A DNA stretch of 64,000 nucleotides from DATARH01 sp963734125 (GCA_963734125.1 CAVTGB010000003.1:13059-77058), one strand, 5' to 3'. Positions 50,076 to 60,050 are shown, numbered from the stretch's first letter. Program-made: numbers and translations. Notes: generated by a model not told the origin, from the letters alone.

Positions 50076-50095
50076 GGCAGGGCGTCTGCCCTGCC
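50076..50095 (-). terminator. Perfect 8-bp hairpin followed by T-run on the minus strand
   Basis: A stem of ggcagggc with gccctgcc closes a four-base loop. On the minus strand it is followed immediately by ttcttttt. This is a good terminator or attenuator shape upstream of GH15, about 115 bases before its start, rather than after a gene. Confidence 0.5.
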
Positions 50096-50120
50096 AGCCC
50101 TTCCTTGCGGATTTTTCTGG

Positions 50121-50142
50121 GCCGGGGACCGTGATCCCCGGC
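50121..50142. other. Perfect 8-bp hairpin upstream of proS
   Basis: gccgggga pairs with tccccggc across a six-base loop. It is 25 bases from the first hairpin and about 170 bases upstream of proS. No T-run follows, so it is more likely a leader structure or protein site than a terminator. Confidence 0.45.
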
Positions 50143-50312
50143 CGGCATGGAGAACCTCCCTAAACTCGGGCCGCGCTTGTCGGCTGCGCAGGTCGTTTAT
50201 GGCGTTACAGTACGCAAATTGCCGCACCGGGTCACGCGGTATTTTGCTCGTCGCTGGTATTTTCGGGTCCGCCCCGGTACTAGATTGCCACAGTCACAAA
50301 CCAGGGGGCGCC

Positions 50313-51626
50313 ATGCGCCTGTCCCAGTATTTTCTGCCGCTCATCCGCGAGAACCCGAGCGAGGCGCAGATCGTCTCGCACCGTCTGATGCTGCGCGCCG
50401 GGATGATCCGCCAGTCATCGGCCGGGATCTATTCGTGGCTGCCCTTGGGGCTGCGCGTTTTGAAGCGGGTCGAACAGATCGTGCGCGAGGAGCAGGACCG
50501 CTCCGGCGCGCAGGAGATCCTGATGCCGACGATCCAGCCGGCCGAATTGTGGAAGGAGAGCGGGCGCTACGAGGATTACGGCAAGGAGATGCTGCGTATC
50601 CGCGACCGTCACGAGCGCGAGATGCTGTACGGACCAACCAACGAGGAGCAGGTCACCGAAATCGTCCGCGCGGCGGTCCGCAGCTATCGCGATCTGCCGA
50701 AAAACCTCTACCACATCCAATGGAAATTCAGGGACGAGGTTCGCCCGCGCTTTGGCGTCATGCGCGGCCGCGAGTTCCTGATGAAGGACAATTACAGCTT
50801 CGACCTCGATGCCAAAGGCGCCAAGCACTCCTACAACAAGATGTTCGTCGCGTATTTGCGCACCTTTGCGCGGATGGGGCTGAAGGCGATCCCGATGCGC
50901 GCCGATACCGGCCCCATCGGCGGCGACCTCAGCCACGAGTTCCAGATCCTCGCCGAAACCGGCGAGTCGCAGGTGTATTGCGACCGGCGCTGGCTCGATA
51001 CCGAAGTCCTCGCCGAATCAGTCGATTACGACAGCGACCTCGAACCGGTGTTCCGGCACTGGACCGCGCTCTACGCGGCGACCGAGGAGATCCACAAGCC
51101 GGAGAACTGCCCGGTGCCGCCGGGCGAACTCGTCACCGCCCGCGGCATCGAAGTCGGCCAAACCTTCTATTTCGGCACCAAGTATTCGGCGCCGATGGGC
51201 GCCGTCGTCGCCGGGCCGAACGGCGAGGAGGTGGCGCTCGAAATGGGCTCCTACGGGATCGGGGTGTCGCGCCTGGTTGGGGCGCTGATCGAGGCCAACC
51301 ATGACGACGCCGGCATCATCTGGCCGCAAAGTGTCGCCCCGTTCCGCGTCGGGCTTATCAACCTGCGCGCGGCCGACGCCAAATGCGCCGCCGCCTGCGA
51401 CGACCTCTACGCGAAATTGCGTACCGCCGGCGTCGAGGTCCTTTACGACGACCGCGACGAGTTCCCCGGCGCCAAATTCGCCGCGATGGACCTGATCGGG
51501 CTCCCCGATCAGCTGATCATCGGCCCGCGCGGGCTCGCCGCCGGCACCATCGAATGCAAACACCGCCGCTCCGGCACGCGCCAGGACCTGCCGCTCGACA
51601 GCGCGCTCGCGCAGTTCGCTCCGTGA
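50313..51626 (+). CDS. proS: Prolyl-tRNA synthetase (short bacterial type)
   Basis: 437 residues. ATG 50313 has GGGGG nearby. Class II synthetase motifs are visible: motif 1 in ILMPTIQPAELWKESGRYED, motif 2 IQWKFRDEVRPRFGVMRGRE and motif 3 GSYGIGVSRLVGALIEANHD. The length and the direct passage from motif 2 to motif 3 show that the editing insertion of the E. coli type is missing, as usual in Alphaproteobacteria. The anticodon-binding domain closes the protein. The stop overlaps the lolC GTG start by three bases. Confidence 0.96.
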   Translation: MRLSQYFLPLIRENPSEAQIVSHRLMLRAGMIRQSSAGIYSWLPLGLRVLKRVEQIVREEQDRSGAQEILMPTIQPAELWKESGRYEDYGKEMLRIRDRHEREMLYGPTNEEQVTEIVRAAVRSYRDLPKNLYHIQWKFRDEVRPRFGVMRGREFLMKDNYSFDLDAKGAKHSYNKMFVAYLRTFARMGLKAIPMRADTGPIGGDLSHEFQILAETGESQVYCDRRWLDTEVLAESVDYDSDLEPVFRHWTALYAATEEIHKPENCPVPPGELVTARGIEVGQTFYFGTKYSAPMGAVVAGPNGEEVALEMGSYGIGVSRLVGALIEANHDDAGIIWPQSVAPFRVGLINLRAADAKCAAACDDLYAKLRTAGVEVLYDDRDEFPGAKFAAMDLIGLPDQLIIGPRGLAAGTIECKHRRSGTRQDLPLDSALAQFAP

Positions 51627-52867
51627 TCTTCGGCGCTTTCGAGCGGATGGTGGCGTTCCGCTATCTGCGGGCGCGCCGGCAGGAGGGGTTTGTTTCGGTC
51701 ATCGCGATCTTCTCGCTCTTGGGCATCGCGCTCGGGGTGGCGACATTGATCATCGTCATGGCGGTGATGAACGGGTTTCGCACCGAGCTCGTCGGCCGCA
51801 TCCTTGGCCTCAACGGCCATCTCGCGGTCTATGGCGAAGGCGCCTCGTTCAGCGATTTCGACGCCGCCGCGGCCAAGGTGAGGCAGGTCCCCGGGGTCCT
51901 CAGCGCCACCCCGCTCGTCGAAGGCCAGGTGATGGCGACGAGCGCCGCCGGCGCCGCCGGCGCGGTTGTCCGCGGCATCCGCCCCAATGACATCCGCGCT
52001 CGCGCGCTCATTGCCGGCCACATCGTCGCCGGCTCCCTCGCCCAGTTCGGTGATGACGGGGTCGCGATCGGCGACCGCCTGGCGCACCGCCTCGGGCTCG
52101 GGGTCGGCGGCCGGGTCACGCTGATCGCGCCCGAAGGCACCGACACCGCCTTCGGCACGGTGCCGCGCCTCAAGACCTACCGCATCGCCGCCTTGTTCGA
52201 TGTCGGCTACTACGAATACGACAACAGCTTCATCTATGTCCCGCTCGACGCCGCGCAGGTGTTCTTCCGGCTGCCCAACGCCGTCAGCTATCTCGAAGTC
52301 TTTGTCGCTGATGCCGACCAGTCGAGCGCCGAAGCGCACCTCGTCGCCGCCGCACTCGGCGGGCAAGTTCGCATCCTCGATTGGCAGCACGCCAATTCAG
52401 GGATCGTCGCGGCGGTCGAGATCGAGCGCAACGTGATGTTCCTGATCCTGACCCTCATTATCCTCGTTGCCGCCTTCAACATCATTTCCGGCATGATCAT
52501 GATGGTGAAGGACAAGGGCCGCGATATCGCGATTTTGAGGACGATGGGCGCCTCGCGCGGCATGGTGCTGCGCATCTTCATGCTGTCGGGCGCCTCGATC
52601 GGCGTCGTCGGCACGCTCCTCGGATTCGTCCTCGGGGTCCTCGTCACCCGCAACCTCGAGGCGATCCGCGAGTTCCTCCAGAACATCCTGCAGGTCAAGC
52701 TATTCGCCGCCGAGATTTACTTCTTCACCCGCATCCCGGCGCGGATCGAGCCGGGCGAGGTCGCCACCGTCGTAATTATGGCGCTGGCGCTCTCGTTCCT
52801 CGCCACGCTCTACCCCTCGTGGCGCGCCGCGCGGCTCGATCCGGTCGAGGGGCTGCGCTACGAATGA
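51623..52867 (+). CDS. lolC: Lipoprotein-releasing ABC transporter permease (LolC/LolE type)
   Basis: 414 residues from GTG 51623; an ATG at 51647 is an alternative. N-terminal FRYLRARRQEGFVSVIAIFS and the first membrane helix (residues about 24-50) are followed by a large periplasmic domain and three C-terminal helices (MFLILTLIILVAAFNIISG; LSGASIGVVGTLLGFVLGVL; VATVVIMALALSFLATLYPS). The KGRDIAILRTMGASRGMVLR coupling helix and the closing PSWRAARLDPVEGLRYE are diagnostic. Alphaproteobacteria often carry one LolC/LolE-type permease, acting as a homodimer with LolD to release lipoproteins to LolA. Confidence 0.95.
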   Translation: MIFGAFERMVAFRYLRARRQEGFVSVIAIFSLLGIALGVATLIIVMAVMNGFRTELVGRILGLNGHLAVYGEGASFSDFDAAAAKVRQVPGVLSATPLVEGQVMATSAAGAAGAVVRGIRPNDIRARALIAGHIVAGSLAQFGDDGVAIGDRLAHRLGLGVGGRVTLIAPEGTDTAFGTVPRLKTYRIAALFDVGYYEYDNSFIYVPLDAAQVFFRLPNAVSYLEVFVADADQSSAEAHLVAAALGGQVRILDWQHANSGIVAAVEIERNVMFLILTLIILVAAFNIISGMIMMVKDKGRDIAILRTMGASRGMVLRIFMLSGASIGVVGTLLGFVLGVLVTRNLEAIREFLQNILQVKLFAAEIYFFTRIPARIEPGEVATVVIMALALSFLATLYPSWRAARLDPVEGLRYE

Positions 52868-52904
52868 GTACACAGGGCAGCGCCGGTGACAACGGCGAAG
52901 GCGC

Positions 52905-53609
52905 GTGACCGAGACCGTACGCCCGCAGCAGCCGCCGGCGCTCGAACTGCGCGGGGTCACTAAGGTGTTTCGCCAGGGCGGGGTCACGCTCGCGGTGCTG
53001 AACGGCATCGACCTCGCGCTCAACCCCGGCGAGATCGTCGCGCTGGTCGGACCCTCGGGCGCCGGCAAATCGACGATGCTGCACGTCGCCGGCCTGTTGG
53101 AGCGGCCGGATGGCGGCGCGGTCCTGATTGAGGGCCGCGATTGCGCCGGCCTCTCCGACCAGCACCGCACGCTGTTGCGCCGCCGCGCGCTCGGCTTTGT
53201 CTATCAGTTCCACCATCTGCTGCCGGAATTCTCGGCGCTCGAAAACGTCATGCTGCCGCAGATGATCGCCGGGGTTGGGCGTGCCGCCGCGCGTGACAAT
53301 GCGGCCGCGCTCCTGGAGCGGGTCGGGCTGGCGACGCGCCTCGATCACCGGCCGGCCCGGCTCTCGGGCGGCGAGCAGCAGCGTGTCGCCCTCGTGCGCG
53401 CGCTCGCCAACGACCCCAAGATCCTCCTCGCCGACGAGCCCACCGGCAACCTCGACCACACCACCGGCGCCAACGTCATGGCGATCCTCGTCGAGATCGT
53501 CCGGGCGCGCGGCCTCGCCGCGCTGATTGCCACCCACAACCTCGATCTCGCCCGCCGCCTCGACCGCACCCTCGCGCTCGAGGACGGGCGGCTGCGGCCG
53601 GCGCCGTGA
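52905..53609 (+). CDS. lolD: Lipoprotein-releasing ABC transporter ATPase LolD
   Basis: 234 residues from GTG 52905, 37 bases after lolC. Walker A GPSGAGKST, Q-loop YQFHHLLPEFSALENVMLPQ, signature LSGGEQQRVALVRALANDPK, Walker B ILLADEPTGNLD and the H-loop ATHNLDLARRLDR are all intact. The HHLLPEFSALENVM sequence is characteristic of LolD. It powers extraction of lipoproteins from the inner membrane with the adjacent permease. Confidence 0.96.
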   Translation: MTETVRPQQPPALELRGVTKVFRQGGVTLAVLNGIDLALNPGEIVALVGPSGAGKSTMLHVAGLLERPDGGAVLIEGRDCAGLSDQHRTLLRRRALGFVYQFHHLLPEFSALENVMLPQMIAGVGRAAARDNAAALLERVGLATRLDHRPARLSGGEQQRVALVRALANDPKILLADEPTGNLDHTTGANVMAILVEIVRARGLAALIATHNLDLARRLDRTLALEDGRLRPAP

Positions 53610-53758
53610 CGCAATCGAATCGGGAAGCACCCGCGTTGCCACGCCGGCTTCGGACGCCGCGCGCCATTGGCGGATTTCCACGCGCTCTATGTCAGGGCTG
53701 TGCCAGCGACCGCGGCATGCGATGCTGGACAAGCGGTCGCCGGGCGTAGTCGCGCCCC

Positions 53759-53873
53759 GCCCCTCACCCTCTCCCTCTCCCCACATGCGCCACATGCGGG
53801 GAGAGGGACGCGCTGAAAGGCCTGCCGTTCTCTCCCTCCCCCCGCCTGCGGAGAGAGGGTCGGGGTGAGGGGC
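53759..53873. repeat. REP-like palindromic element between lolD and dnaE
   Basis: An 11-base perfect inverted repeat (53759-53769 with 53863-53873) surrounds further nested complementary blocks (ctctcccc...ggggagag; ctctccct...agagaggg). Composition matches the element at 42792-42927. It occupies most of the 310-base lolD-dnaE gap; no gene is seen there. Confidence 0.7.
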
Positions 53874-53919
53874 AGGTCGGTTCGAGTCCAACGCTCGCAA
53901 TCTCGTATAGTGGATCGCC

Positions 53920-56900
53920 ATGCCGCTCGCCGATTTTGTCCATCTGCGCACCCACACCGCCTATTCCTTGTCCGCCGGCGCGATCAAGATCGGCGAACTG
54001 GTCCGCCTGTGCCGCGCCGAGGCGATGCCGGCCGTGGCGATCACCGACAGCGGCAACCTGTTCGGCGCCTTGGAATTCGCCACCGCCTGCGCCGACGCTG
54101 GCGTCCAGCCGATCATCGGCGTCGAAATCGCGCTCGCCCCCCAGGCGGCCGTCGGGACCGGCCATTCCAATGGCCAGCGCCCGACCAACGGCAACGGCAG
54201 CGCCGCCACCCCCTCGCGCATCGTCCTCCTGGTGCAGAGCGAGGTTGGCTACCGCAATTTGATGGCGCTCACCAGCCGCGCCTTTCTCGATGGCGAGGCC
54301 GGTGCCGAACCGGCGCTGAGCATGGGCGACCTCGCCGCCGCGAATGAGGGGCTGATCTGCCTCGCCGGCGGGGCGGGCGGCCCCATTGGGCGTCTGATCG
54401 CCGAGGGCCAGAGTGAGGCGGCCGCAGCGATGCTCGCCACGCTCAACGAGGTCTTTCCAGGTCGGCTCTACATCGAACTCACGCGCCACGGCCTCCCCGA
54501 GGAAGCCCGCAGCGAAGCGGGGCTCGTCGATCTCGCCTATGCCCATGACCTGCCGCTCGTTGCCACTAACGACGCCTATTTCCCCGACCGCGATTTTTAT
54601 GAGGCGCATGACGCCCTGCTGTGCATTGCCGAGGGCCGCGCCATCGCCGACAGCGACCGCCGGCATCTGACGCAAGAGCATTTCTTCCGCCCGGCCGCGC
54701 AGATGCGCGCCCTATTCGCCGATCTGCCGGAAGCCTGCGACAACACGCTCGTCATCGCGCGGCGCTGCGCCTTCCTCCCGCAGGCGCAGAAACCGATCCT
54801 GCCGGCGTTTCCCATCCCCGAGGGGCAGGATGAGGCGACCGCATTGTGCGCGGCGGCGCGCGCCGGGCTCGATGCCCGGCTTGCCGCCCCGGGATTACAT
54901 GCCGTCGATCCCGGTCCCTATCTCGAGCGCCTCGAATTCGAGCTCGACATGATCGTCGAGACCGGGTTTGCCGGCTATTTCCTGATCGTCGCCGACTTTA
55001 TCCAGTGGGCAAAGCGCCAGGGCATCCCGGTCGGGCCGGGGCGCGGATCGGGGGCGGGCTCGGTGGTCGCCTGGGCGCTGACGATCACCGATCTCGATCC
55101 CCTGCGCTTCGGACTTCTCTTCGAGCGCTTCCTCAACCCCGAGCGGGTGTCGATGCCCGATTTCGACATCGATTTCTGCCAGGACCGGCGGGACGAAGTA
55201 ATCCGCTATGTCCAGCGCAAATACGGCCGCGACCGGGTGGCGCAAATCATCACCTTCGGCAAGCTGCAGGCGCGCGCGGTGTTGCGCGATGTCGGCCGAG
55301 TGCTCGGCATGCCCTATGGCCAGGTCGATCGCCTCTGCAAGCTCGTGCCCAATAACCCGGCGCACCCGGTCAGCCTCGACAAGGCGATCGCCGGCGAGCC
55401 GCAGTTGCAAGAGGCGCGCGACAGCGACGAGACGGTGGCGCGGCTGATCCGGATCGCCTTAAAGCTCGAGGGCCTCTATCGCCACGCCTCGACCCATGCC
55501 GCCGGCGTCGTCATCGGCGACCGGCCGCTGGCCGAACTGGTGCCGCTCTACCGCGATCCGCGCTCCGACTTGCCGGCGACTCAGTTCAGCATGAAATGGG
55601 TCGAACTGGCCGGGCTCGTGAAATTCGACTTTCTCGGCCTGAAGACGCTGACCGTCTTGGCCCGCTGTCTCGATCTCCTGGCCGCGCGCGGCGTCAGGCT
55701 CGATCTCTCGACGCTGCCGCTCGACGACCGCCCGACCTACGAGCTGTTGGCGCGCGGCGACACCGTCGGGGTGTTCCAGGTCGAAGGCCAGGGCGTGCGC
55801 GACATGCTCAAAAAGCTGCGCCCCGACCGCTTCGAGGACATCATCGCGGTGGTGTCCCTCTACCGCCCGGGGCCGATGGAGAACATCCCGCGCTACATCG
55901 CGGTCAAGCATGGCGAGGAGGCGCCCGACTACCTGCACGCGGCGCTCGAGGGGATCCTCAAGGAAACCCATGGCATCATGATCTACCAGGAGCAGGTCAT
56001 GCAGATCGCCCAGGTGCTGGCCGGTTATACGCTGGGCGGCGCCGATCTGCTGCGCCGCGCGATGGGCAAGAAGATCCAGTCGGAGATGGACGCGCAGCGC
56101 CAGCAATTCGTCGAGGGAGCGGTGTCGCGCGGGGTCGAGCGGCCGCGCGCCGAACTTATCTTCGATCAGATGGCAAAGTTCGCCGGCTACGGCTTCAACA
56201 AGTCGCATGCCGCCGCCTATGCGCTGGTCGCCTACCAGACCGGGTTCCTCAAGGCCAATTACCCGGTCGAGTTCATGGCTGCGTCGATGACGCTCGACCT
56301 CGGCAACACCGACAAGCTCGCGCATTTCCGCCAGGAATTGGGCCGGCTCGGCATCGCCCTCTTACCCCCGACCTCAACCGCTCCGAGGTCGCCTTTTCAG
56401 TCGAAGAGGATCCCAAGACCGGCAAGCCAGCGATCCGCTATGCGCTCAGCGCGGTCAAGGGGGTCGGCGAACAGGCGATGCGGGACCTCGTCGCCGAGCG
56501 AACCAGGGGCGGCCCGTTCAAAAACCTGTTCGACTTCGCGCTGCGGCTCGACGCCAAAAGCTTCAACCGCCGCCAGTTCGAGAACCTCGTCAAGGCCGGC
56601 GCCTTCGAAAGCCTCAACCCCAACCGGGCGCAGAGCTTCGCCGCGGCCGAACTATTGCTGCGCCAGGCGAGCCGCGCCGCCGAGGAGCGCCAGGATGGGC
56701 AGGAGAGCCTCTTCGCCGGGATTGCCGGTCTGGCCGATGCCGGCTTTGCCGCCCGCCCCGCTCTCCCGGTGGTGCCCGACTGGCCGCCGGTCGAGCGTCT
56801 GCAGAACGAATTCGAGGCGATCGGTTTCTACCTGTCGAGCCACCCGCTCGATCCCTATGGGAAGAGCCTGGAGCGCGCCGGCATCCTGCGCTGGGTCGAT

Positions 56901-57410
56901 TTGCCGGCAGCGCTGGCGGCGGGCGGCTCCACTCGGTTTCGTCTCGCCGGCATCGTCATCGGCAAGAAGGAGCGCACCTCGGCGCGCGGCAACCGCTTCG
57001 CCTTTGTCCAATTGTCGGACACGTCTGGCGTCTACGAGGTGACGATGTTTTCGGAAGTCTTGGCCCAGGCCCGCGCCCTCATCGACAGCGGGCAGCCGCT
57101 GATCGTCACCCTCGATGTCCGGCGCGAGGAGGAGAATTTGCGCCTGACCGCCCAAAAAGTGGAGCCGCTCGACACGGTCGTCGCCCAGGCCGCCGCCGGA
57201 CTTCGCGTCTTTGTCAGCGAGATCGAGGCCCTGCCCCGCCTCAAGACCCTGATCGGCCGCGAGGCCGGCGGCCGCGGCCGGGTCACGGTCGTCCTCGACC
57301 TGCCGAGAAACGAGGTCGAACTCGCGCTCCCCGGCGGCTTCCGCGTCAGCCCCGGGATCCGCGCTGCCGTCAAATCGCTCCCCGGAATTATCGACGTCCA
57401 CGATATTTAA
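53920..57410 (+). CDS. dnaE: DNA polymerase III alpha subunit, one frameshift
   Basis: About 1163 residues joined across a one-base loss at 56365-56370. The N-terminal PHP domain (FVHLRTHTAYSLSAGAIKIG, AMPAVAITDSGNLFGAL), the polymerase core with catalytic acids in PDFDIDFCQDRRDEVI, VGPGRGSGAGSVVAWAL, FDFLGLKTLTVL and the AYALVAYQTGFLKANYPVEF motif, the helix-hairpin-helix region and an OB fold (FRLAGIVIGKKERTSARGNR) are in order. The normal reading is ALLPPDLNRSEVAF; the inverted copy at 61536-61556 has six C where this copy has five, so the frameshift is a base-call error. It is the replicative polymerase. Confidence 0.97.
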
Positions 57411-57452
57411 GCAGGGCCGGATTTAAGCAGGGCCGGATTTAAGCAGCGCCGG
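57405..57452 (+). repeat. Three tandem 16-base repeats overlapping the dnaE stop
   Basis: atttaagcagggccgg occurs twice exactly (57405-57420, 57421-57436) and a third time with one mismatch (57437-57452). The first unit contains the dnaE TAA. The last unit runs into gcgccggcgctgccgg, itself a small palindrome. Confidence 0.9.
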
Positions 57453-57530
57453 CGCTGCCGGTTGATTTGCGTCAATGCCGGACGCCGCGTCCGGGTCGAC
57501 CTATAAACGCGGCGAACCAAAGGTGTTGAA

Positions 57531-57893
57531 ATGCACGAGAACTGGCCGGAACTTGCTGCCGGAATGACCCCGGCGCTCAAGGAACTGCACGCCGGGGCGG
57601 CGGACGTCATGAAGGGATTTTCCGCGATCGCGCGGGCCGCGCTCACCCCGAAGGCGCTCGATGTTAAAACCAAGGAGCTGATCGCCCTCGGCATCGCGGT
57701 GGCGGTCCGCTGCGACGCCTGTATCGCCTTCCACGCCGAATCGGCGGTGCGGCGGGGCGCGACCCGCGAGGAGGTAATGGAGACGATGGGTGTGGCGATC
57801 TACATGGGCGCTGGGCCGTCGGTGATGTACGCCGCGCAGGCGGTCGAGGCCTACGATCAGTTCAGCGCCGCACGCCCGGCCGACGCGGCATGA
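57531..57893 (+). CDS. AhpD-like carboxymuconolactone decarboxylase family protein
   Basis: 120 residues, starting MHENWPELAAG. The conserved DVKTKELIALGIAVAVRCDA and CDACIAFH give the CxxC-xxxH site of AhpD-like alkylhydroperoxidases; GATREEVMETMGVAIYMGAG follows as in the family. It most resembles the small single-domain peroxide-protection members (CMD-like proteins) rather than the true decarboxylase. It lies 120 bases after dnaE. Confidence 0.92.
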   Translation: MHENWPELAAGMTPALKELHAGAADVMKGFSAIARAALTPKALDVKTKELIALGIAVAVRCDACIAFHAESAVRRGATREEVMETMGVAIYMGAGPSVMYAAQAVEAYDQFSAARPADAA

Positions 57894-57933
57894 CGCACGA
57901 GGACGCCGGGCGCGGGGAGCTTGATCGGCGCGC

Positions 57934-58779
57934 GTGATCGGCTTCCGCTTCCGGTTTTGGCTCGGGGTTTTGATCCCGCTATGGCTCGGGCTGGCGGGGT
58001 ATGGCGCGCTGTGCCTATGGTTCTTCGTGCACCAGCACGAGGTCCAATACGCCGACATGCGGCGCCCGCGGGTGACCCCGGAATCGGTTGGGCTTTCCGG
58101 GTTTACCGCCATCGAGGTCAGGACCGAAGATGGCGAGTTGCTCGATGCCTGGTGGGCGCCCCCGCCCGAGGCCGGGCGCGGCGTCATCCTGTTTCTGCAC
58201 GGCACGCCGGCGACGCTGGCCGACACGGTGTGGCGGCTGCCCGATCTGCAGAAGAGCGGGTTTGGGGTCATGGCAATCGATTACCGCGGCTATGGCGGCT
58301 CGACCGGGACCGCGAGCGAAGCGGGATTTCGCGCGGATGCGCGCGCCGCCTTCGATTGGATTCGCGCCGCCGCGCCGGGATCGAAGATCGCCGTCTTCGG
58401 CGAGAGCCTCGGCACCGGCCCCGCCGTTGAGCTCGCGCTCGACCGGCCGGTCGCCGGGGTCCTCCTCAATTCGCCCTACGCCTCGGTGCGGCGCCTCTTC
58501 GAATTGCGCGCGCTGCCGCTGCCCTATCGCTGGCTGATGCACGACCAGTTCGATTCCGAGGCGGTGATCGGCCGGATCGGCGAGCCGGTGATGATCCTGC
58601 ACGGCACCGCCGACCACAACATCCCGATCGCCGAGGCGCGCCGCCTTTACGCTGCCGCGCAGGAGCCCAAGGAGATGATCGAGGTCGAGGGCGTCGGCCA
58701 CCTTCAGGCCTATGACAGCGGTGGCGAAGCCCGTGCCCTCGACGCGCTCGCCCGCTGGACCGCCGCCAATGGACGCTGA
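57934..58779 (+). CDS. Membrane-anchored alpha/beta hydrolase (BEM46-like)
   Basis: 281 residues from GTG. An N-terminal membrane helix (FWLGVLIPLWLGLAGYGALC) is followed by an alpha/beta hydrolase: oxyanion-hole motif LFLHGTP, MAIDYRGYGGSTG, nucleophile elbow FGESLGTGPA (Ser), then the acid region ILHGTADHNIP and the terminal catalytic His in VGHLQAYDSGG. This is the FrsA/BEM46 subgroup of unknown natural substrate. It is 40 bases after the AhpD-like gene on the same strand. Confidence 0.93.
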   Translation: MIGFRFRFWLGVLIPLWLGLAGYGALCLWFFVHQHEVQYADMRRPRVTPESVGLSGFTAIEVRTEDGELLDAWWAPPPEAGRGVILFLHGTPATLADTVWRLPDLQKSGFGVMAIDYRGYGGSTGTASEAGFRADARAAFDWIRAAAPGSKIAVFGESLGTGPAVELALDRPVAGVLLNSPYASVRRLFELRALPLPYRWLMHDQFDSEAVIGRIGEPVMILHGTADHNIPIAEARRLYAAAQEPKEMIEVEGVGHLQAYDSGGEARALDALARWTAANGR

Positions 58780-58800
58780 ACCCGACCAAAAACAACCGCG

Positions 58801-58875
58801 GTTCCCGGCGCGGGCCGGGACCCAGCGGTCAGCTCTCCGGATTGCCGAAAATGGGTCCCGGCCTGCGCCGGGAAC
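58801..58875. repeat. REP-like inverted repeat downstream of the hydrolase
   Basis: A 24-base inverted repeat (58801-58824 with 58852-58875), with one mismatch and a 27-base spacer, begins gttcccggcgcggg. It lies between convergent reading frames and could serve as a bidirectional terminator. A copy occurs at 59068-59142 as part of the large inverted duplication. Confidence 0.8.
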
Positions 58876-58895
58876 TATTCTTTTGTTCGGGCGCG

Positions 58896-59011
58896 CTACT
58901 GCGCCGTCGATCGCGCGGTCGGCACGATGCGGGTCACGACCATCTTCTCGCGGTCGAGGAGGTCGGGGATGCGCGGCGCGATCTCCTTTTTCCAATGGTC
59001 GCTCTGGTAGA
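58896..59011 (-). CDS. 3' end of an unidentified minus-strand gene, truncated at the fold-back point
   Basis: About 38 codons are visible (VYQSDHWKKEIAPRIPDLLD then REKMVVTRIVPTARSTAQ and TAG). The frame runs through the 79-base unique spacer and then meets the inverted arm, where homologous sequence is lost. Alternating charged and hydrophobic residues and the WKKEI-PRIP pattern faintly resemble the end of NIPSNAP/EthD-type barrel proteins; this is a guess. It shows what gene follows the hydrolase in the real genome. Confidence 0.45.
58933..59011. other. 79-base unique spacer at the axis of the inverted duplication
   Basis: The only sequence between the two inverted arms. It codes on the minus strand for part of the truncated gene above. 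Its small size and lack of an IS element or integrase argue against a transposon-generated inversion. Confidence 0.8.
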
Positions 59012-59165
59012 CCGCATCGTGCCGACCGCGCGATCGACGGCGCAGTAGCGCGCCGAACAAAAGAATAGTTCCCGGCGCAGGCCGGGACCCATTTTCGGCA
59101 ATCCGGAGAGCTGACCGCTGGGTCCCGGCCCGCGCCGGGAACCGGTTGTTTTTGGTCGGGCTGAG

Positions 59166-60010
59166 GGTCCATTGGCGGCGGTCCAGCGGGCGAGGGCGTC
59201 GAGGGCGAGGGCTTCGCCGCCGCTGTCATAGGCCTGAAGGTGGCCGACGCCGGCGACCTCGATCATCGTCTTGGGCTCATGCGCGGCGGCGTAAAGGCGG
59301 CGGGCCAGCGACGCGATCGGGATGTTCGGGCTCGGCGTGCGGTCAAGATCATCACGGGCACGCCGATCCGGCCGATCAGCGCCTCGGAATCGAACTGGTC
59401 GCGCATGAGCCAGCGATAGGGGAGCGGCGGTGCGCGCAGCTCGAAGAGGCGCCGCACCGAGGCGTAAGGCGAATTGAGCAGGACCCCGGCGACCGGCCGG
59501 TCGAGCGCGAGCTCGACGGCGGGGCCGGTGCCGAGGCTCTCGCCGAAGACGGCGATCTTCGATCCCGGCGCGGCGGCGCGAATCCAATCGAAGGCGGCGC
59601 GCGCATCCGCGCGAAATCCCGCTTCGCTCGCGGTCCCGGTCGAGCCGCCATAGCCGCGGTAATCGATTGCCATGACCCCAAACCCCGCTCTTCTGCAGAT
59701 CGGGCAGCCGCCACACCGTGTCGGCCAGCGTCGCCGGCGTGCCGTCCAGAAACAGGATGACGCCGCGCCCCGGCCTCGGGCGGGGGCGCCCACCAGGCAT
59801 CGAGCAACTCGCCATCTTCGGTCCTGACCTCGATGGCGGTAAACCCGGAAAGCCCGACCGATTCCGGGGTCACCCGCGGGCGCCGCATGTCGGCGTATTG
59901 GACCTCGTGCTGGTGCACGAAGAACCATAGGCACAGCGCGCCATACCCCGCCAGCCCGAGCCATCGCGCACTAAAACCCCGAGCCAAAACCGGAAGCGGA
60001 AGCCGATCAC
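59166..60010 (-). pseudogene. Broken duplicate of the alpha/beta hydrolase
   Basis: A reverse-strand copy of the hydrolase at 57934. Its GTG is at 60008-60010, and recognisable pieces such as MAIDYRGYGGSTG, FGESLGTGPAVE and VGHLQAYDSGG lie in different frames. The stop codon region is also altered. Not an additional gene if the arm is artefactual. Confidence 0.85.
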
Positions 60011-60050
60011 GCGCGCCGATCAAGCTCCCCGCGCCCGGCGTCCTCGTGCG

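Larger units (their letters stand above)
49961..50312. other. Intergenic region between GH15 and proS with two perfect hairpins
   Basis: 352 bases separate the divergent GH15 and proS genes and must hold both promoters. The only strong structures are the two hairpins listed separately. Short open frames here have no recognisable product. Confidence 0.6.
53898..58932 (+). repeat. Left arm of a 5-kb inverted duplication
   Basis: These 5035 bases (dnaE, AhpD-like gene, hydrolase, end of a minus-strand gene) reappear inverted at 59012-64000. The left arm carries intact genes apart from one frameshift in dnaE and is evidently the reliable copy. At the inner end, ggcacgatgcgg (58921-58932) pairs with ccgcatcgtgcc (59012-59023). 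Confidence 0.97.

Noticed and set aside
53876..53900. tRNA gene, from a T-loop-like ggttcgagtcc
   Set aside because: The T stem has a mismatch and no acceptor stem, anticodon arm or D arm can be folded around it.
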